Of a DNA stretch of 9,017 nucleotides, positions 1 to 6,553 are shown piece after piece. The position numbers were made by a program, and so were the translations under genes. The notes under the pieces were generated by a model. It was not told the DNA's origin, ran no database searches, and saw only the letters and a list, made by a program, of their open reading frames with translations. The DNA lies in NCBI GenBank assembly GCA_002359075.1, contig DEQA01000291.1:3904-12920 (forward strand), written 5' to 3'. Numbering within the stretch: position 1 is the stretch's first letter; the number at the start of each line of letters is the position of its first letter. This DNA comes from Planococcaceae bacterium UBA3378. Lineage in GTDB: Bacteria > Bacillota > Bacilli > Bacillales_A > Planococcaceae.

Positions 1-794
1 TTCTCCTTTTCAAATAAATCCAGAAGCAGTGCTGGTGTGAACATCGGGCCAGGCAGTACCTGTTTTAAGCCGTAATTGACTGCCGCAAATGGGAAGCCCC
101 AGGCGTTTACATGGAACATAGGGACAACCGGCAGTGCCACATCGCGTTCATTCACTCCAAATGACTCGGCAAGACCAAGGGCCAAACTATGAAGAACAAT
201 ACTTCGGTGGTTATATACAACCCCTTTTGGCATACCTGTTGTAGCAGATGTATAACACATCCCAGCCGGCATTTGTTCGTCTAAATCTTCCGGGAATGCA
301 AAATTCTCATCGGCCTCCGCCAGCAGCGCTTCGTAAGAATATACATTTTTAAAGCTGGATTCAGGGACTGCCAGATCATCCTGCATCACCACTACATGCT
401 TAACGGTTTTTAAATGTCCGAGAGCAGGCTCAACAAGAGGGAAAAGATCCCCATCAATCAGCAATATTTCGTCTTCAGCATGGTTGATAATATAAATGAT
501 ATGCTCAGGAGCCAGGCGGATATTGATTGTATGAAGAATGGCTCCCGAACATGGAATGGCAAAATAGGCTTCAAGATGGCGGTGGTGGTTCCAGGCAAAT
601 GTGCCAACCTTTGTTCCTTTTTTCATACCGAGCTTTGTTAAAGCATCAGCCAGGCGGCGAGTACGTTTGGCGTATTCGGCGTAGGTAATACGGTGCGTCA
701 TCGTGTCGCTTGTACGTGAAACGATCATTTTGTTAGGAAAGAAGCGTTCTGCCCGTTTTAAAAAACCTGTCAATACTAACTGTGTGTCCATCAT
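1..794 (-). CDS. AMP-forming medium/long-chain fatty-acyl-CoA synthetase, N-terminal part (cut by window edge)
   Basis: The protein should activate a carboxylic acid, most likely a medium- or long-chain fatty acid, to its acyl-CoA through an acyl-adenylate, in the cytoplasm. About 264 codons are present without interruption, roughly half of a usual 530-550 residue enzyme; the C-terminal part lies beyond position 1. Visible family signatures are the P-loop-like motif TSATTGMPKG (residues 182-191), followed by an NHRS stretch, and PMFHVNAWG around residues 225-233, typical of the AlkK/FadD-like and DmdB-like branch. The usual glycine of TSGTTG is alanine (residue 184). Two adjacent ATG codons could start it. 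AAGGA lies 2 bases before the one at 794 and 5 bases before the one at 791, while AGGGGG lies 10 bases before 794, so either is possible. Upstream is the terminator of the permease gene, so it probably has its own promoter; no clear -35/-10 pair or FadR-type operator was found in 795-908. The class is sure, the exact acyl substrate is not. Confidence 0.9.
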   Translation of the reverse strand, partial: MMDTQLVLTGFLKRAERFFPNKMIVSRTSDTMTHRITYAEYAKRTRRLADALTKLGMKKGTKVGTFAWNHHRHLEAYFAIPCSGAILHTINIRLAPEHIIYIINHAEDEILLIDGDLFPLVEPALGHLKTVKHVVVMQDDLAVPESSFKNVYSYEALLAEADENFAFPEDLDEQMPAGMCYTSATTGMPKGVVYNHRSIVLHSLALGLAESFGVNERDVALPVVPMFHVNAWGFPFAAVNYGLKQVLPGPMFTPALLLDLFEKE

Positions 795-908
795 ATTCCT
801 TCATCCCCCTTGTAGGAAAAAATGTGTAACTACATTGATATTCTCCTTTATTCTTGTAAATCCTCTAAAAAACGGAATAATTCTACAGTGACGTTCTTTG
901 TGGAAATG

Positions 909-947
909 AAAAAGAGCACTGCGCCCTAAGGCAACAGCACTCTTTTT
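909..947 (-). terminator. Rho-independent terminator of the purine permease gene
   Basis: An outer stem of eight pairs, AAAAAGAG with CTCTTTTT, encloses CTG/CAG and GCC/GGC pairs broken by small symmetric mismatches, with a CTAA loop. Read on the minus strand it begins just after the permease stop codon (TAG at 951-949) and finishes in a run of five T. Because A and T runs flank both sides it could also work on the plus strand, but no plus-strand gene ends here. Confidence 0.8.
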
Positions 948-948
948 A

Positions 949-2250
949 CTAATGCGGAAGAAATACTAATTGAATAATGAATAACACAGCAAATAGGTAA
1001 AGAAGCGGATGGACATCACCGGCTTTTCCTTTTGCTAATTTAATCAATGGATAGGTAATGAACCCTAGGGCAATACCTGTAGAAATACTGGAAGTTAAAG
1101 GCATCGTTAAAATGACCAGGAATGCAGGAAACGCTTCATCAAAGTCATCCCATTCAATTTGCTTTACAGCACCGATCATCAAGCTGCCGACAATAATCAA
1201 TGCCGGTGATGTAATGGCGTAAACACCTGAAATCGAAGCAACTAATGGACCAAAGAAGGATGATAAAAGGAACAAAGCCGCAACGGTTAATGATGTTAAT
1301 CCTGTGCGTCCTCCCGCAGCAACACCGGCAGAAGATTCAACAAAAGCACTTGTCGGGCTTGTACCTACCATTGCTCCGGCAGTAGTAGCAATTGAATCGG
1401 CAAGCAATGCCTGACGTGCTCTCGGTAAATTTTCCCCCTTCATAAGACCGGCTTGTCTTGCCACGCCTACCATTGTACCTGTTGTATCAAATAAGGTAAC
1501 TAAAATAAAGGAGAAGACAACGCCGTAAAGCCCGTAGGAGAAGACATCGCCAATAGCAGCAAACGGATTCCAAACGAGTATGCCTTCCGGAAGATGAGGC
1601 ATTGCCACTACTTTTTCAATTGTTAATTGTTTTGTCAGGACTGCTACAATCGCTGTAGCGACCATTCCGATAAATAATGCCCCTTTTACATTGCGGGCCA
1701 TCAGCACGACTGTCAATGCAAGGCCGAAGAATGTAAGCAAGACAGAAGGGTTCGATAAATCCCCTAGACCGACTAGGTTCGATTCATTTGCTTCGACAAT
1801 ATGAGACATGCGAAGTCCGATAAAGGCAATGAAAAGCCCGATACCCGCTGTAATTGCCAGCTTTAAATTTTTAGGGATTGACATGATCAGCTTTTCACGG
1901 AAAGGCGTCAAACTTAAAATAATAAAAATAATCCCCGCAACGAATACCGCGGCAAAAGCAGTCACATAATCAATTGCCCCATTAGAACCGACGACCACTG
2001 CATGAGTAAAATAAGCGTTTAATCCCATACCGGGCGCAATAGCGATTGGATAGTTAGCCATAAGCGCCATCCATAAGGACCCGATGATGGAAGAAATAAT
2101 TGTAGCCATAAATACTTGATCTATTGGAACGCCGGCATCAGACAGAATAATTGGATTGACGACAACGATATATGCCATCGTTAAAAACGTCGTAAGACCT
2201 GCCAACAGTTCTGTTTTTACTGTTGTATTATTTTCTTTTAATCGAAACAT
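949..2250 (-). CDS. NCS2 family purine-base permease, guanine/hypoxanthine type (PbuG/PbuO-like)
   Basis: This is a polytopic membrane protein of 433 residues that should import guanine and/or hypoxanthine by proton symport. The length equals that of Bacillus PbuO and PbuG (about 430-440). Family marks in order are the APGMGLNAYF motif (residues 72-81) before the third membrane segment, FDTTGT (254-259), and GTSPTSAFVESSAG (296-309). These are typical of the AzgA-like branch rather than of the xanthine/uracil branch. About twelve or thirteen hydrophobic segments are spread over the chain. The ATG at 2250 has a strong AAGGAGGAT ribosome binding site about ten bases upstream. A promoter and a PurR-type operator lie in the 150 bases upstream, and a terminator follows directly. 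The gene appears monocistronic. The family is certain; which purine base is preferred cannot be read from the sequence, so no gene symbol is given. Confidence 0.93.
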   Translation of the reverse strand: MFRLKENNTTVKTELLAGLTTFLTMAYIVVVNPIILSDAGVPIDQVFMATIISSIIGSLWMALMANYPIAIAPGMGLNAYFTHAVVVGSNGAIDYVTAFAAVFVAGIIFIILSLTPFREKLIMSIPKNLKLAITAGIGLFIAFIGLRMSHIVEANESNLVGLGDLSNPSVLLTFFGLALTVVLMARNVKGALFIGMVATAIVAVLTKQLTIEKVVAMPHLPEGILVWNPFAAIGDVFSYGLYGVVFSFILVTLFDTTGTMVGVARQAGLMKGENLPRARQALLADSIATTAGAMVGTSPTSAFVESSAGVAAGGRTGLTSLTVAALFLLSSFFGPLVASISGVYAITSPALIIVGSLMIGAVKQIEWDDFDEAFPAFLVILTMPLTSSISTGIALGFITYPLIKLAKGKAGDVHPLLYLFAVLFIIQLVFLPH

Positions 2251-2274
2251 ATAGAAGATATCCTCCTTAAAACA

Positions 2275-2308
2275 CGAACATTATTAACAACGTTTTATAT
2301 AATATTCG
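2275..2308. promoter_or_regulatory. PurR operator (paired inverted PurBoxes)
   Basis: CGAACATTA at 2275-2283 and its near-exact inverse TAATATTCG at 2300-2308 are separated by exactly 16 bases. This matches the known PurR recognition pattern of Bacillus, two inverted CGAA-containing PurBoxes 16-17 bases apart; only one base breaks the symmetry. The right arm covers the -10 element of the permease promoter, and the left arm lies just downstream of it near the expected transcription start. Binding should therefore repress transcription when purines are plentiful. PurR control of pbuG and pbuO is established in B. subtilis; its action here is inferred. Confidence 0.85.
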
Positions 2309-2327
2309 TTTTTTAAGGAATTTGCAA
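2299..2327 (-). promoter_or_regulatory. Sigma-A promoter of the purine permease gene
   Basis: On the minus strand the -35 element TTGCAA (2327-2322; four of six consensus bases) is followed after exactly 17 bases by TATTAT (2304-2299; five of six). Transcription would start near 2290, leaving a leader of about 40 bases that carries the strong ribosome binding site at 2268-2260. The -10 lies inside one arm of the PurR operator. The leader is too short for a purine riboswitch. Confidence 0.7.
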
Positions 2328-2362
2328 CTGTTTTCTTGTAAATATCATGATAACGCTGAAAT

Positions 2363-2371
2363 TGTTATAAT
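2363..2371 (+). promoter_or_regulatory. Extended -10 promoter of the first aldo/keto reductase
   Basis: TGT directly before a perfect TATAAT (2366-2371) forms an extended -10 element of the TGnTATAAT type. No good -35 hexamer lies at 16-18 bases upstream, which is acceptable for this promoter class. Transcription would start about 20 bases before the ribosome binding site AAGGAG (2388-2393). It is divergent from the permease promoter and does not overlap the PurR arms. Confidence 0.6.
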
Positions 2372-2397
2372 GAAGGGTATGAAAGTGAAGGAGTGAA

Positions 2398-3231
2398 ATG
2401 ATGGACTTACAAACAGCAAAAAAATTAGCTAACGGAATAGACATGCCGATATTCGGGTTAGGCGTCTATAAAATGACAGATCCACAGGAAACAATTGAGG
2501 CCATTACGAAAGCATTGGAGGTAGGCTACCGTGCCATCGATACAGCCTCCCTTTATCATAATGAGGAGCAGGTAGGGGAGGCTATCCGTTGTTCCGGGGT
2601 ACCCCGCGAAGAAATATTTGTCACAACGAAAGTGTGGAATACAGATCAAGGGTTTGATAATACATTACGCGCTTTTGAAGTGTCATTGAAGAAACTGGAT
2701 ATGGACTATGTCGATCTTTATCTAACTCATTGGCCTGTTGAAGGGAAATATACGGAAACTTACCGTGCGATCAAGCGGTTGTATGATGAGAAGCTGATTC
2801 GGGTTCCTGGAGTTTCCAATCATCACCAGCGCCATCTTGAAGAGGTATTAAAAGTGGCACAGACACCGCCGATGGTCAACCAAATTGAGGCCCATCCTTA
2901 TTTATCACAAGAACCGCTGCGTGCATTTTGCCAGGAGCATAATATTGCTGTTACGGCATGGTCGCCGCTTGGCCGGGGGGCAGTACTGAAGGATGAAACA
3001 ATAGTAAAAATGGGTGATAAGTATGGAAAGACACCAGCTCAAATCGTACTTCGCTGGCATATTCAAAATGATATCCTTGTCATTCCAAAGTCAATAACAC
3101 CTTCACGTATTGAAGAAAACGCTGATATTTTCCATTTTGAGCTTGCCAAAGAAGACATGCAGTTGTTAAATGGCCTGAACAAAAATCAGCGCTTTGGAAA
3201 AGACCCGGAAAATTTCCACTTTGACTTTTAA
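2398..3231 (+). CDS. Aldo/keto reductase 1 (AKR5/YvgN-like, NADPH-dependent)
   Basis: A soluble single-domain (alpha/beta)8 barrel oxidoreductase of 277 residues, the usual length. It should reduce aldehydes or ketones (for example methylglyoxal-type or sugar-derived carbonyls) with NADPH. The catalytic tetrad is complete: Asp48, Tyr53, Lys78 and His111 within THWP. Nicotinamide contacts Ser140-Asn141 and Gln162 are present, and the NADPH phosphate-binding stretch IPKS..R..EN occupies residues 229-241. It resembles B. subtilis YvgN and 2,5-diketo-D-gluconate reductases. The stretch RVPGVSNHH replaces the common R-A-I-G-V-S-N-F, as in its neighbour. Two adjacent ATG codons occur: AAGGAG is 4 bases before 2398 and 7 before 2401, so the second may be the true start. 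A close paralogue follows 66 bases downstream. The physiological substrate is unknown. Confidence 0.93.
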   Translation: MMDLQTAKKLANGIDMPIFGLGVYKMTDPQETIEAITKALEVGYRAIDTASLYHNEEQVGEAIRCSGVPREEIFVTTKVWNTDQGFDNTLRAFEVSLKKLDMDYVDLYLTHWPVEGKYTETYRAIKRLYDEKLIRVPGVSNHHQRHLEEVLKVAQTPPMVNQIEAHPYLSQEPLRAFCQEHNIAVTAWSPLGRGAVLKDETIVKMGDKYGKTPAQIVLRWHIQNDILVIPKSITPSRIEENADIFHFELAKEDMQLLNGLNKNQRFGKDPENFHFDF

Positions 3232-3297
3232 TTCGGATATCGAAATTATCGATGCGTTGCTTTATAATAGTTTTGTAATAGGAAAAGGGGGATTTTT

Positions 3298-4119
3298 ATG
3301 ACAATCGCTAAAACAATTACGTTAGCAAATGGGGTTGAGATGCCGCGTATCGGCTATGGTGTCTTCCGTATGAAGGAACACGAAGTAGCATATGACGGAG
3401 TGATAGAGGCGTTAAAGGCTGGTTACCGGGCAATCGATACAGCTGCTATTTACGAAAACGAAGAAGCTGTCGGTCAAGCGATCAAAGATTCAGGCATCGC
3501 ACGTGAAGAAATTTTTGTGACGACGAAAGTATGGAATTCAGATCAAGGATTTGACAACACGCTGCGTGCATTTGAAACGTCGCTGAACAAATTAGGACTT
3601 GACTATATAGACCTGTATTTGACACATTGGCCAAAGCCAACACTTGCCGAGACATATAAAGCGATTGAGCGTCTATATGAAGAAAAGCTGATCCGTGTCC
3701 CTGGTGTATCCAACCATCACCAGCACCATTTGGAAGAAATATTTGCAGCAGCAAATGTAAAGCCGATGGTCAACCAAGTAGAATGTCATCCATCATTATC
3801 ACAGGACAGCCTGCGCGCCTTCTGTGCTGAGCATCATATTGCTGTCACAGCATGGGCTCCGCTTGGTACCGGTATTGTCTTTACACATCCGGTGGTGAAG
3901 CAGCTTGCAGAAAAATATAGTAAAACACCAGCCCAGATCGTCCTTCGCTGGCATTTGGAGATTGGCAATATTGCGATTCCGAAATCTGTTACACCGGCCC
4001 GCATCAAGGAAAACCTGGATGTATTTGATTTCAGTCTGGCATCCGATGAAGTGGCTGCTATTACGGCCCTTAACACGTTCCACCGAACAAGTGCCGATCC
4101 GGACAATTTTGATTTTTAA
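3298..4119 (+). CDS. Aldo/keto reductase 2 (AKR5/YvgN-like, tandem paralogue)
   Basis: A second NADPH-dependent carbonyl reductase of 273 residues, by eye about 60% identical to the gene before it and collinear with it along its length, so the pair arose by duplication. The tetrad is complete: Asp47, Tyr52, Lys77 and His110. Ser138-Asn139, Gln160 and the IPKS..R..EN phosphate-binding stretch (227-239) are kept. It shares the RVPGVSNHH variant. It differs from its partner mostly in the substrate-facing loops, for example TGIVFTHP against RGAVLKDE near residues 191-198, which suggests different substrates. The ribosome binding site AAAAGGGGGA (3283-3292) lies 5 bases before ATG. The 66-base gap holds a TATAAT at 3263-3268 without a convincing -35, so it may be co-transcribed with gene 1, have a weak promoter of its own, or both. 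A strong terminator follows. Confidence 0.93.
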   Translation: MTIAKTITLANGVEMPRIGYGVFRMKEHEVAYDGVIEALKAGYRAIDTAAIYENEEAVGQAIKDSGIAREEIFVTTKVWNSDQGFDNTLRAFETSLNKLGLDYIDLYLTHWPKPTLAETYKAIERLYEEKLIRVPGVSNHHQHHLEEIFAAANVKPMVNQVECHPSLSQDSLRAFCAEHHIAVTAWAPLGTGIVFTHPVVKQLAEKYSKTPAQIVLRWHLEIGNIAIPKSVTPARIKENLDVFDFSLASDEVAAITALNTFHRTSADPDNFDF

Positions 4120-4128
4120 CTGCCATTC

Positions 4129-4166
4129 AAAAACGCCCCTCTTCATGTGAAGAGAGGGCGTTTTTT
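4129..4166. terminator. Bidirectional rho-independent terminator between convergent genes
   Basis: AAAAACGCCC plus CTCTTC pairs with GAAGAG plus GGGCGTTTTT around an ATGT loop, with one unpaired A at 4155. The stem has 16 pairs and ends in six T on the plus strand and five T on the minus strand. It begins ten bases after the stop codon of the second reductase and is the first terminator met by minus-strand transcripts of the TPR/GGDEF-like gene, so it can serve both. Confidence 0.93.
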
Positions 4167-4250
4167 CTATATTAGGTAAATCATAAATTTTTTAGTTATG
4201 GATCACCCATTGCTTAGTTAGCGTAGCACATTTGTTCATACTCCTTCCGA

Positions 4251-5627
4251 TTAGAAGACATAGAGCTTATTCATAGAGCTTGCATAGTATTGACAGGCAC
4301 TTGCTTTTGCATAAAGTGCATCAAAAGTGGCTGTACATACGTCCTTTGAGTAAGCCAGCCCGAAATGGATCGGCAAAGGATCAGAGGGGAATTTATTCGG
4401 CTTTGTCATTTTCCGTATCTGCTCGTAAATGGAATAGACAACCTGCTCAGCTTTTTTATCGTTAAATAATATGATGACGCCTTCCTCATACCCTGTATGA
4501 GTAAACAGGTGGGGAACGCTTTTTAAGTATTTCTGCACCATCATAAAAATAGTGTATGTTCGTTGATAGTGCGGCTGCATCTCTTTGTTATGCTTTCCAG
4601 CTTTATTTTGGGGCAATGAAAAAAGAATGCATACGCAATTTTGCCCCTGTGCCAACGCTTTATTTGTCAGTTCCTGCACTTGTGTGAAATCCATTAAGGA
4701 CAAGGAATCAAACAGCATATGACTATTTGCATCTGGAAGACCGGTATGATAATGAAATGCTTCCTCACCTTTCGAAAAGCTCTGCTGCCATTCAGTAAGG
4801 TGTCCTTCAATTATTTGGAGCTGTGTACGTATATAGCCTTTTGGGAAATAGGTATCTAATTGATGCTTCAGAATATCGTGGTAAATATAGCAAAGATACA
4901 CAAGATGCTCTTCTGTATCCAGCAGCTCAAGTGCCTGTTTAAATGTCCGGCTGCTTTTTTCTAGCTCATGGAGATGATACAGCAGTTTCCCTTCAAATAA
5001 AATCATTCTTGCCAAGTGAAAGTGAAGCGGCCGATTGCCAATCAGCTCTGTCGTCATTTCCCGCAATTCCATAAATTCCTCACGTCTTGCCATCTGAGCG
5101 TACGTATACATAAGAGAAATATTTATACGGATGAGCGGCTCTGTTTCAGCAGAGATATAACGGCTGTAATGATGAGCAAGCTTAACTGCGAACATTGCTT
5201 GCTGGCATTCTTCCATATCGATCAATACATTGCTGATTAAGGCATAACAAGAAGCAATCACTGTAAAATCCTTTAGCTCATGGGCGTAATGCAGAGCAGA
5301 CTTATAAGAGGAAAGCGCAAATTCTTTATTATCCGTGACTCCATGAAACATACCTGAAAATCGGGAATAATGCATTTTATCCTCCAGACTGCCGTGTACT
5401 TTGCTTAATTTTTCATATTCACGCAATGTTTCGTATAATAAAGAAGCATTTCCTAAGTTGCTGTGCGCTTCCAGCATATCCTGGTAAAATGCCAAAGCCT
5501 CGGGGTAGCATTGGTTTTGTAAAGCTAGTGACAAGGCCTGTTTACTATAGTGAAGCATCTGTCTAAAAAGGCCCTGAGTATATAATTGGCTAATATATTC
5601 CTGATGATTGGACATTTTAAGCTGCAT
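4251..5627 (-). CDS. TPR-like protein with a C-terminal degenerate GGDEF-like domain
   Basis: A 458-residue soluble protein with no signal peptide or membrane segment. Residues of about 10-290 are helical and repetitive in the style of tetratricopeptide repeats, with recurring paired helices containing A, L, Y and spaced charges (such as ALSSYKSALHYAHEL). From about residue 304 the chain follows the layout of a GGDEF domain. FDSLSLMD (306-313) stands where D-x-LTGL-x-NR is expected. THTGYEEGVIIL (376-387) stands where RxGGDEFxxLL is expected, and PIHFGLAYS, FDALYAKA and the terminal NKLYVF match the domain's final SxGxA, LLxxAD and GRN segments. The signature is TGYEEG instead of GGDEF and the metal-binding aspartates are missing, so it should not make cyclic di-GMP; a protein-interaction or nucleotide-sensing role is possible. 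GAGGTGAT precedes ATG by 7 bases. It lies 81 bases behind the unknown gene and is probably co-transcribed with it. The fold reading is by eye; no function is assigned. Confidence 0.75.
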   Translation of the reverse strand: MQLKMSNHQEYISQLYTQGLFRQMLHYSKQALSLALQNQCYPEALAFYQDMLEAHSNLGNASLLYETLREYEKLSKVHGSLEDKMHYSRFSGMFHGVTDNKEFALSSYKSALHYAHELKDFTVIASCYALISNVLIDMEECQQAMFAVKLAHHYSRYISAETEPLIRINISLMYTYAQMARREEFMELREMTTELIGNRPLHFHLARMILFEGKLLYHLHELEKSSRTFKQALELLDTEEHLVYLCYIYHDILKHQLDTYFPKGYIRTQLQIIEGHLTEWQQSFSKGEEAFHYHTGLPDANSHMLFDSLSLMDFTQVQELTNKALAQGQNCVCILFSLPQNKAGKHNKEMQPHYQRTYTIFMMVQKYLKSVPHLFTHTGYEEGVIILFNDKKAEQVVYSIYEQIRKMTKPNKFPSDPLPIHFGLAYSKDVCTATFDALYAKASACQYYASSMNKLYVF

Positions 5628-5708
5628 ATATAATCACCTCGATTTAATCAAGTATGCCTCGGCTTTACAGCACACGGAGGCTTTTATGGATGATAAGCTT
5701 CTATAAAA

Positions 5709-6329
5709 TTAGATAAATGCGTCATACAATAAATAATACATATCTTTTGCTGCCTTAATGGCACTCTCTACAGCTTCATGTAGCTCGTCCTGAGATTTTG
5801 CTGTGATCTCGGTAATTTTCTTAAAGACCTTGGCCTGGGTAACTGCCAGCAGCTTCGGATAAGTCTCCAATGTTTGGAAGGATTCATCGAAATAGCTGGA
5901 AATATCCTTCGAGGCATAGACCATCAGCTCATTATGATAACTTGCATATTCAGCATCCAGTTTTGCTTTGGAAGCAAAAAACAGATCCAGTTCAATAAGT
6001 GTGTAAAGGGAAAATAAATAAGCAAATCGGTCATTTTTATATGTTAAAGGAAGCACCCGCTGAACAGCCTGTAGTTGAAATGCTTCATGAATGATCGTTT
6101 TACGTACTATGTAAATAAGCGAATGGTGTGGATGCTCGATTAGATCGTCTTCCGGGTATGCGGATTTTATCCAGAAATCGACGAATAAGTTCCATATTTG
6201 AAAGCGATTAAATGTAGACGGTATGCTAAGTGTAATAAGCTCTAATTCTTTTCGAATGCTATTAAAGCGGTCAAGTACTGTATCATTTATTAAGAATAAA
6301 CTTTCAACTTTCTTAATATTTACAAACAA
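5709..6329 (-). CDS. Uncharacterised, mainly helical protein of about 206 residues (TTG start)
   Basis: I do not recognise this protein. It is rich in leucine, tyrosine, phenylalanine and charged residues, has no membrane segment, signal peptide or cysteine motif, and looks mainly alpha-helical. The final third (around KSQDELHEAVESAIKAAKD) reads like a long amphipathic helix. No ATG occurs in frame before the middle of the gene, and an in-frame stop lies at 6368-6366. The only plausible starts are TTG at 6335, one base from the AAAGGGGG site and so too close, and TTG at 6329, seven bases from it, which I chose. Codon use and the ordinary ribosome binding site argue for a real gene. It precedes the TPR/degenerate-GGDEF gene on the same strand with an 81-base gap and no good terminator between, so the two probably form one operon and may act together. 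Confidence 0.75.
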   Translation of the reverse strand: MFVNIKKVESLFLINDTVLDRFNSIRKELELITLSIPSTFNRFQIWNLFVDFWIKSAYPEDDLIEHPHHSLIYIVRKTIIHEAFQLQAVQRVLPLTYKNDRFAYLFSLYTLIELDLFFASKAKLDAEYASYHNELMVYASKDISSYFDESFQTLETYPKLLAVTQAKVFKKITEITAKSQDELHEAVESAIKAAKDMYYLLYDAFI

Positions 6330-6336
6330 ATACAAA

Positions 6337-6344
6337 CCCCCTTT
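6337..6344 (-). promoter_or_regulatory. Ribosome binding site that fixes a TTG start
   Basis: AAAGGGGG is the only Shine-Dalgarno-like sequence in front of the uncharacterised helical gene. It lies 1 base from the TTG at 6335 and 7 bases from the TTG at 6329, so the second is the better start. Confidence 0.6.
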
Positions 6345-6499
6345 ATTATGAAAGGAATAGTTTTTTTAATCATAATCTAAAAAAAGGAAAAAATTAATAG
6401 AAAGAAGGATGCTTTTAAGAAAAAAAACAGATGATGCAACTTAACTGTTAAATAGGGAAAAATAGGTAAAGTATAGAGCGTTTATGGAAAAAGGAGGAT

Positions 6500-6539
6500 A
6501 AAAAAGTCCATACTTTCTAGGCGAAAGATACGGACTTTT
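6500..6539 (-). terminator. Rho-independent terminator of the pseudouridine synthase gene
   Basis: Read on the minus strand, AAAAGTCC pairs with GGACTTTT. The stem continues through GTA/TAT (one G-U pair) and CTTTC/GAAAG past a bulged T, with a five-base GCCTA loop, and ends in six T. It starts 14 bases after the stop codon of the upstream gene and insulates the following minus-strand unit. Confidence 0.88.
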
Positions 6540-6553
6540 GAGGTAACGATAAA

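Noticed and set aside
414..891. Plus-strand open frames of 75 and 62 codons over the start of the acyl-CoA synthetase
   Set aside because: They lie mostly antisense to a gene with clear motifs and have no ribosome binding site or recognisable sequence.
2375..2380. GGGTAT resembling a sigma-B -10 element (also at 8442-8447)
   Set aside because: No GTTTAA-like -35 at 12-15 bases upstream in either place; GTTT at 8417 is 19 bases away.
2251..2397. Possible purine riboswitch in front of the permease
   Set aside because: The conserved aptamer core is not visible, and the predicted promoter leaves a leader of only about 40 bases.
3232..3244. Small inverted repeat TTCG-GATAT-CGAA between the two reductase genes
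   Set aside because: Only four pairs and no further symmetry; too short to call an operator or terminator.
3482..4150. Several open frames of 81-115 codons overlapping the second aldo/keto reductase, on both strands
   Set aside because: They overlap a gene with a complete catalytic tetrad and show no ribosome binding sites or protein-like features.
5656..5685. Hairpin GCCTC/GAGGC followed by TTTT between the two genes of the unknown operon
   Set aside because: The stem has five pairs with a 16-base loop, and the T run is on the plus strand, where no gene needs a terminator.
6472..6482. The 11-base string TATAGAGCGTT recurs at 8388-8398, both times between genes
   Set aside because: Several 11-base repeats are expected by chance in 9 kb, and only the copy at 8388 fits a promoter with a -35 at the right distance.
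6489..6498. AAGGAGGA on the plus strand, resembling a ribosome binding site
   Set aside because: No start codon follows at a usable distance; the next bases form the terminator hairpin of the pseudouridine synthase gene.
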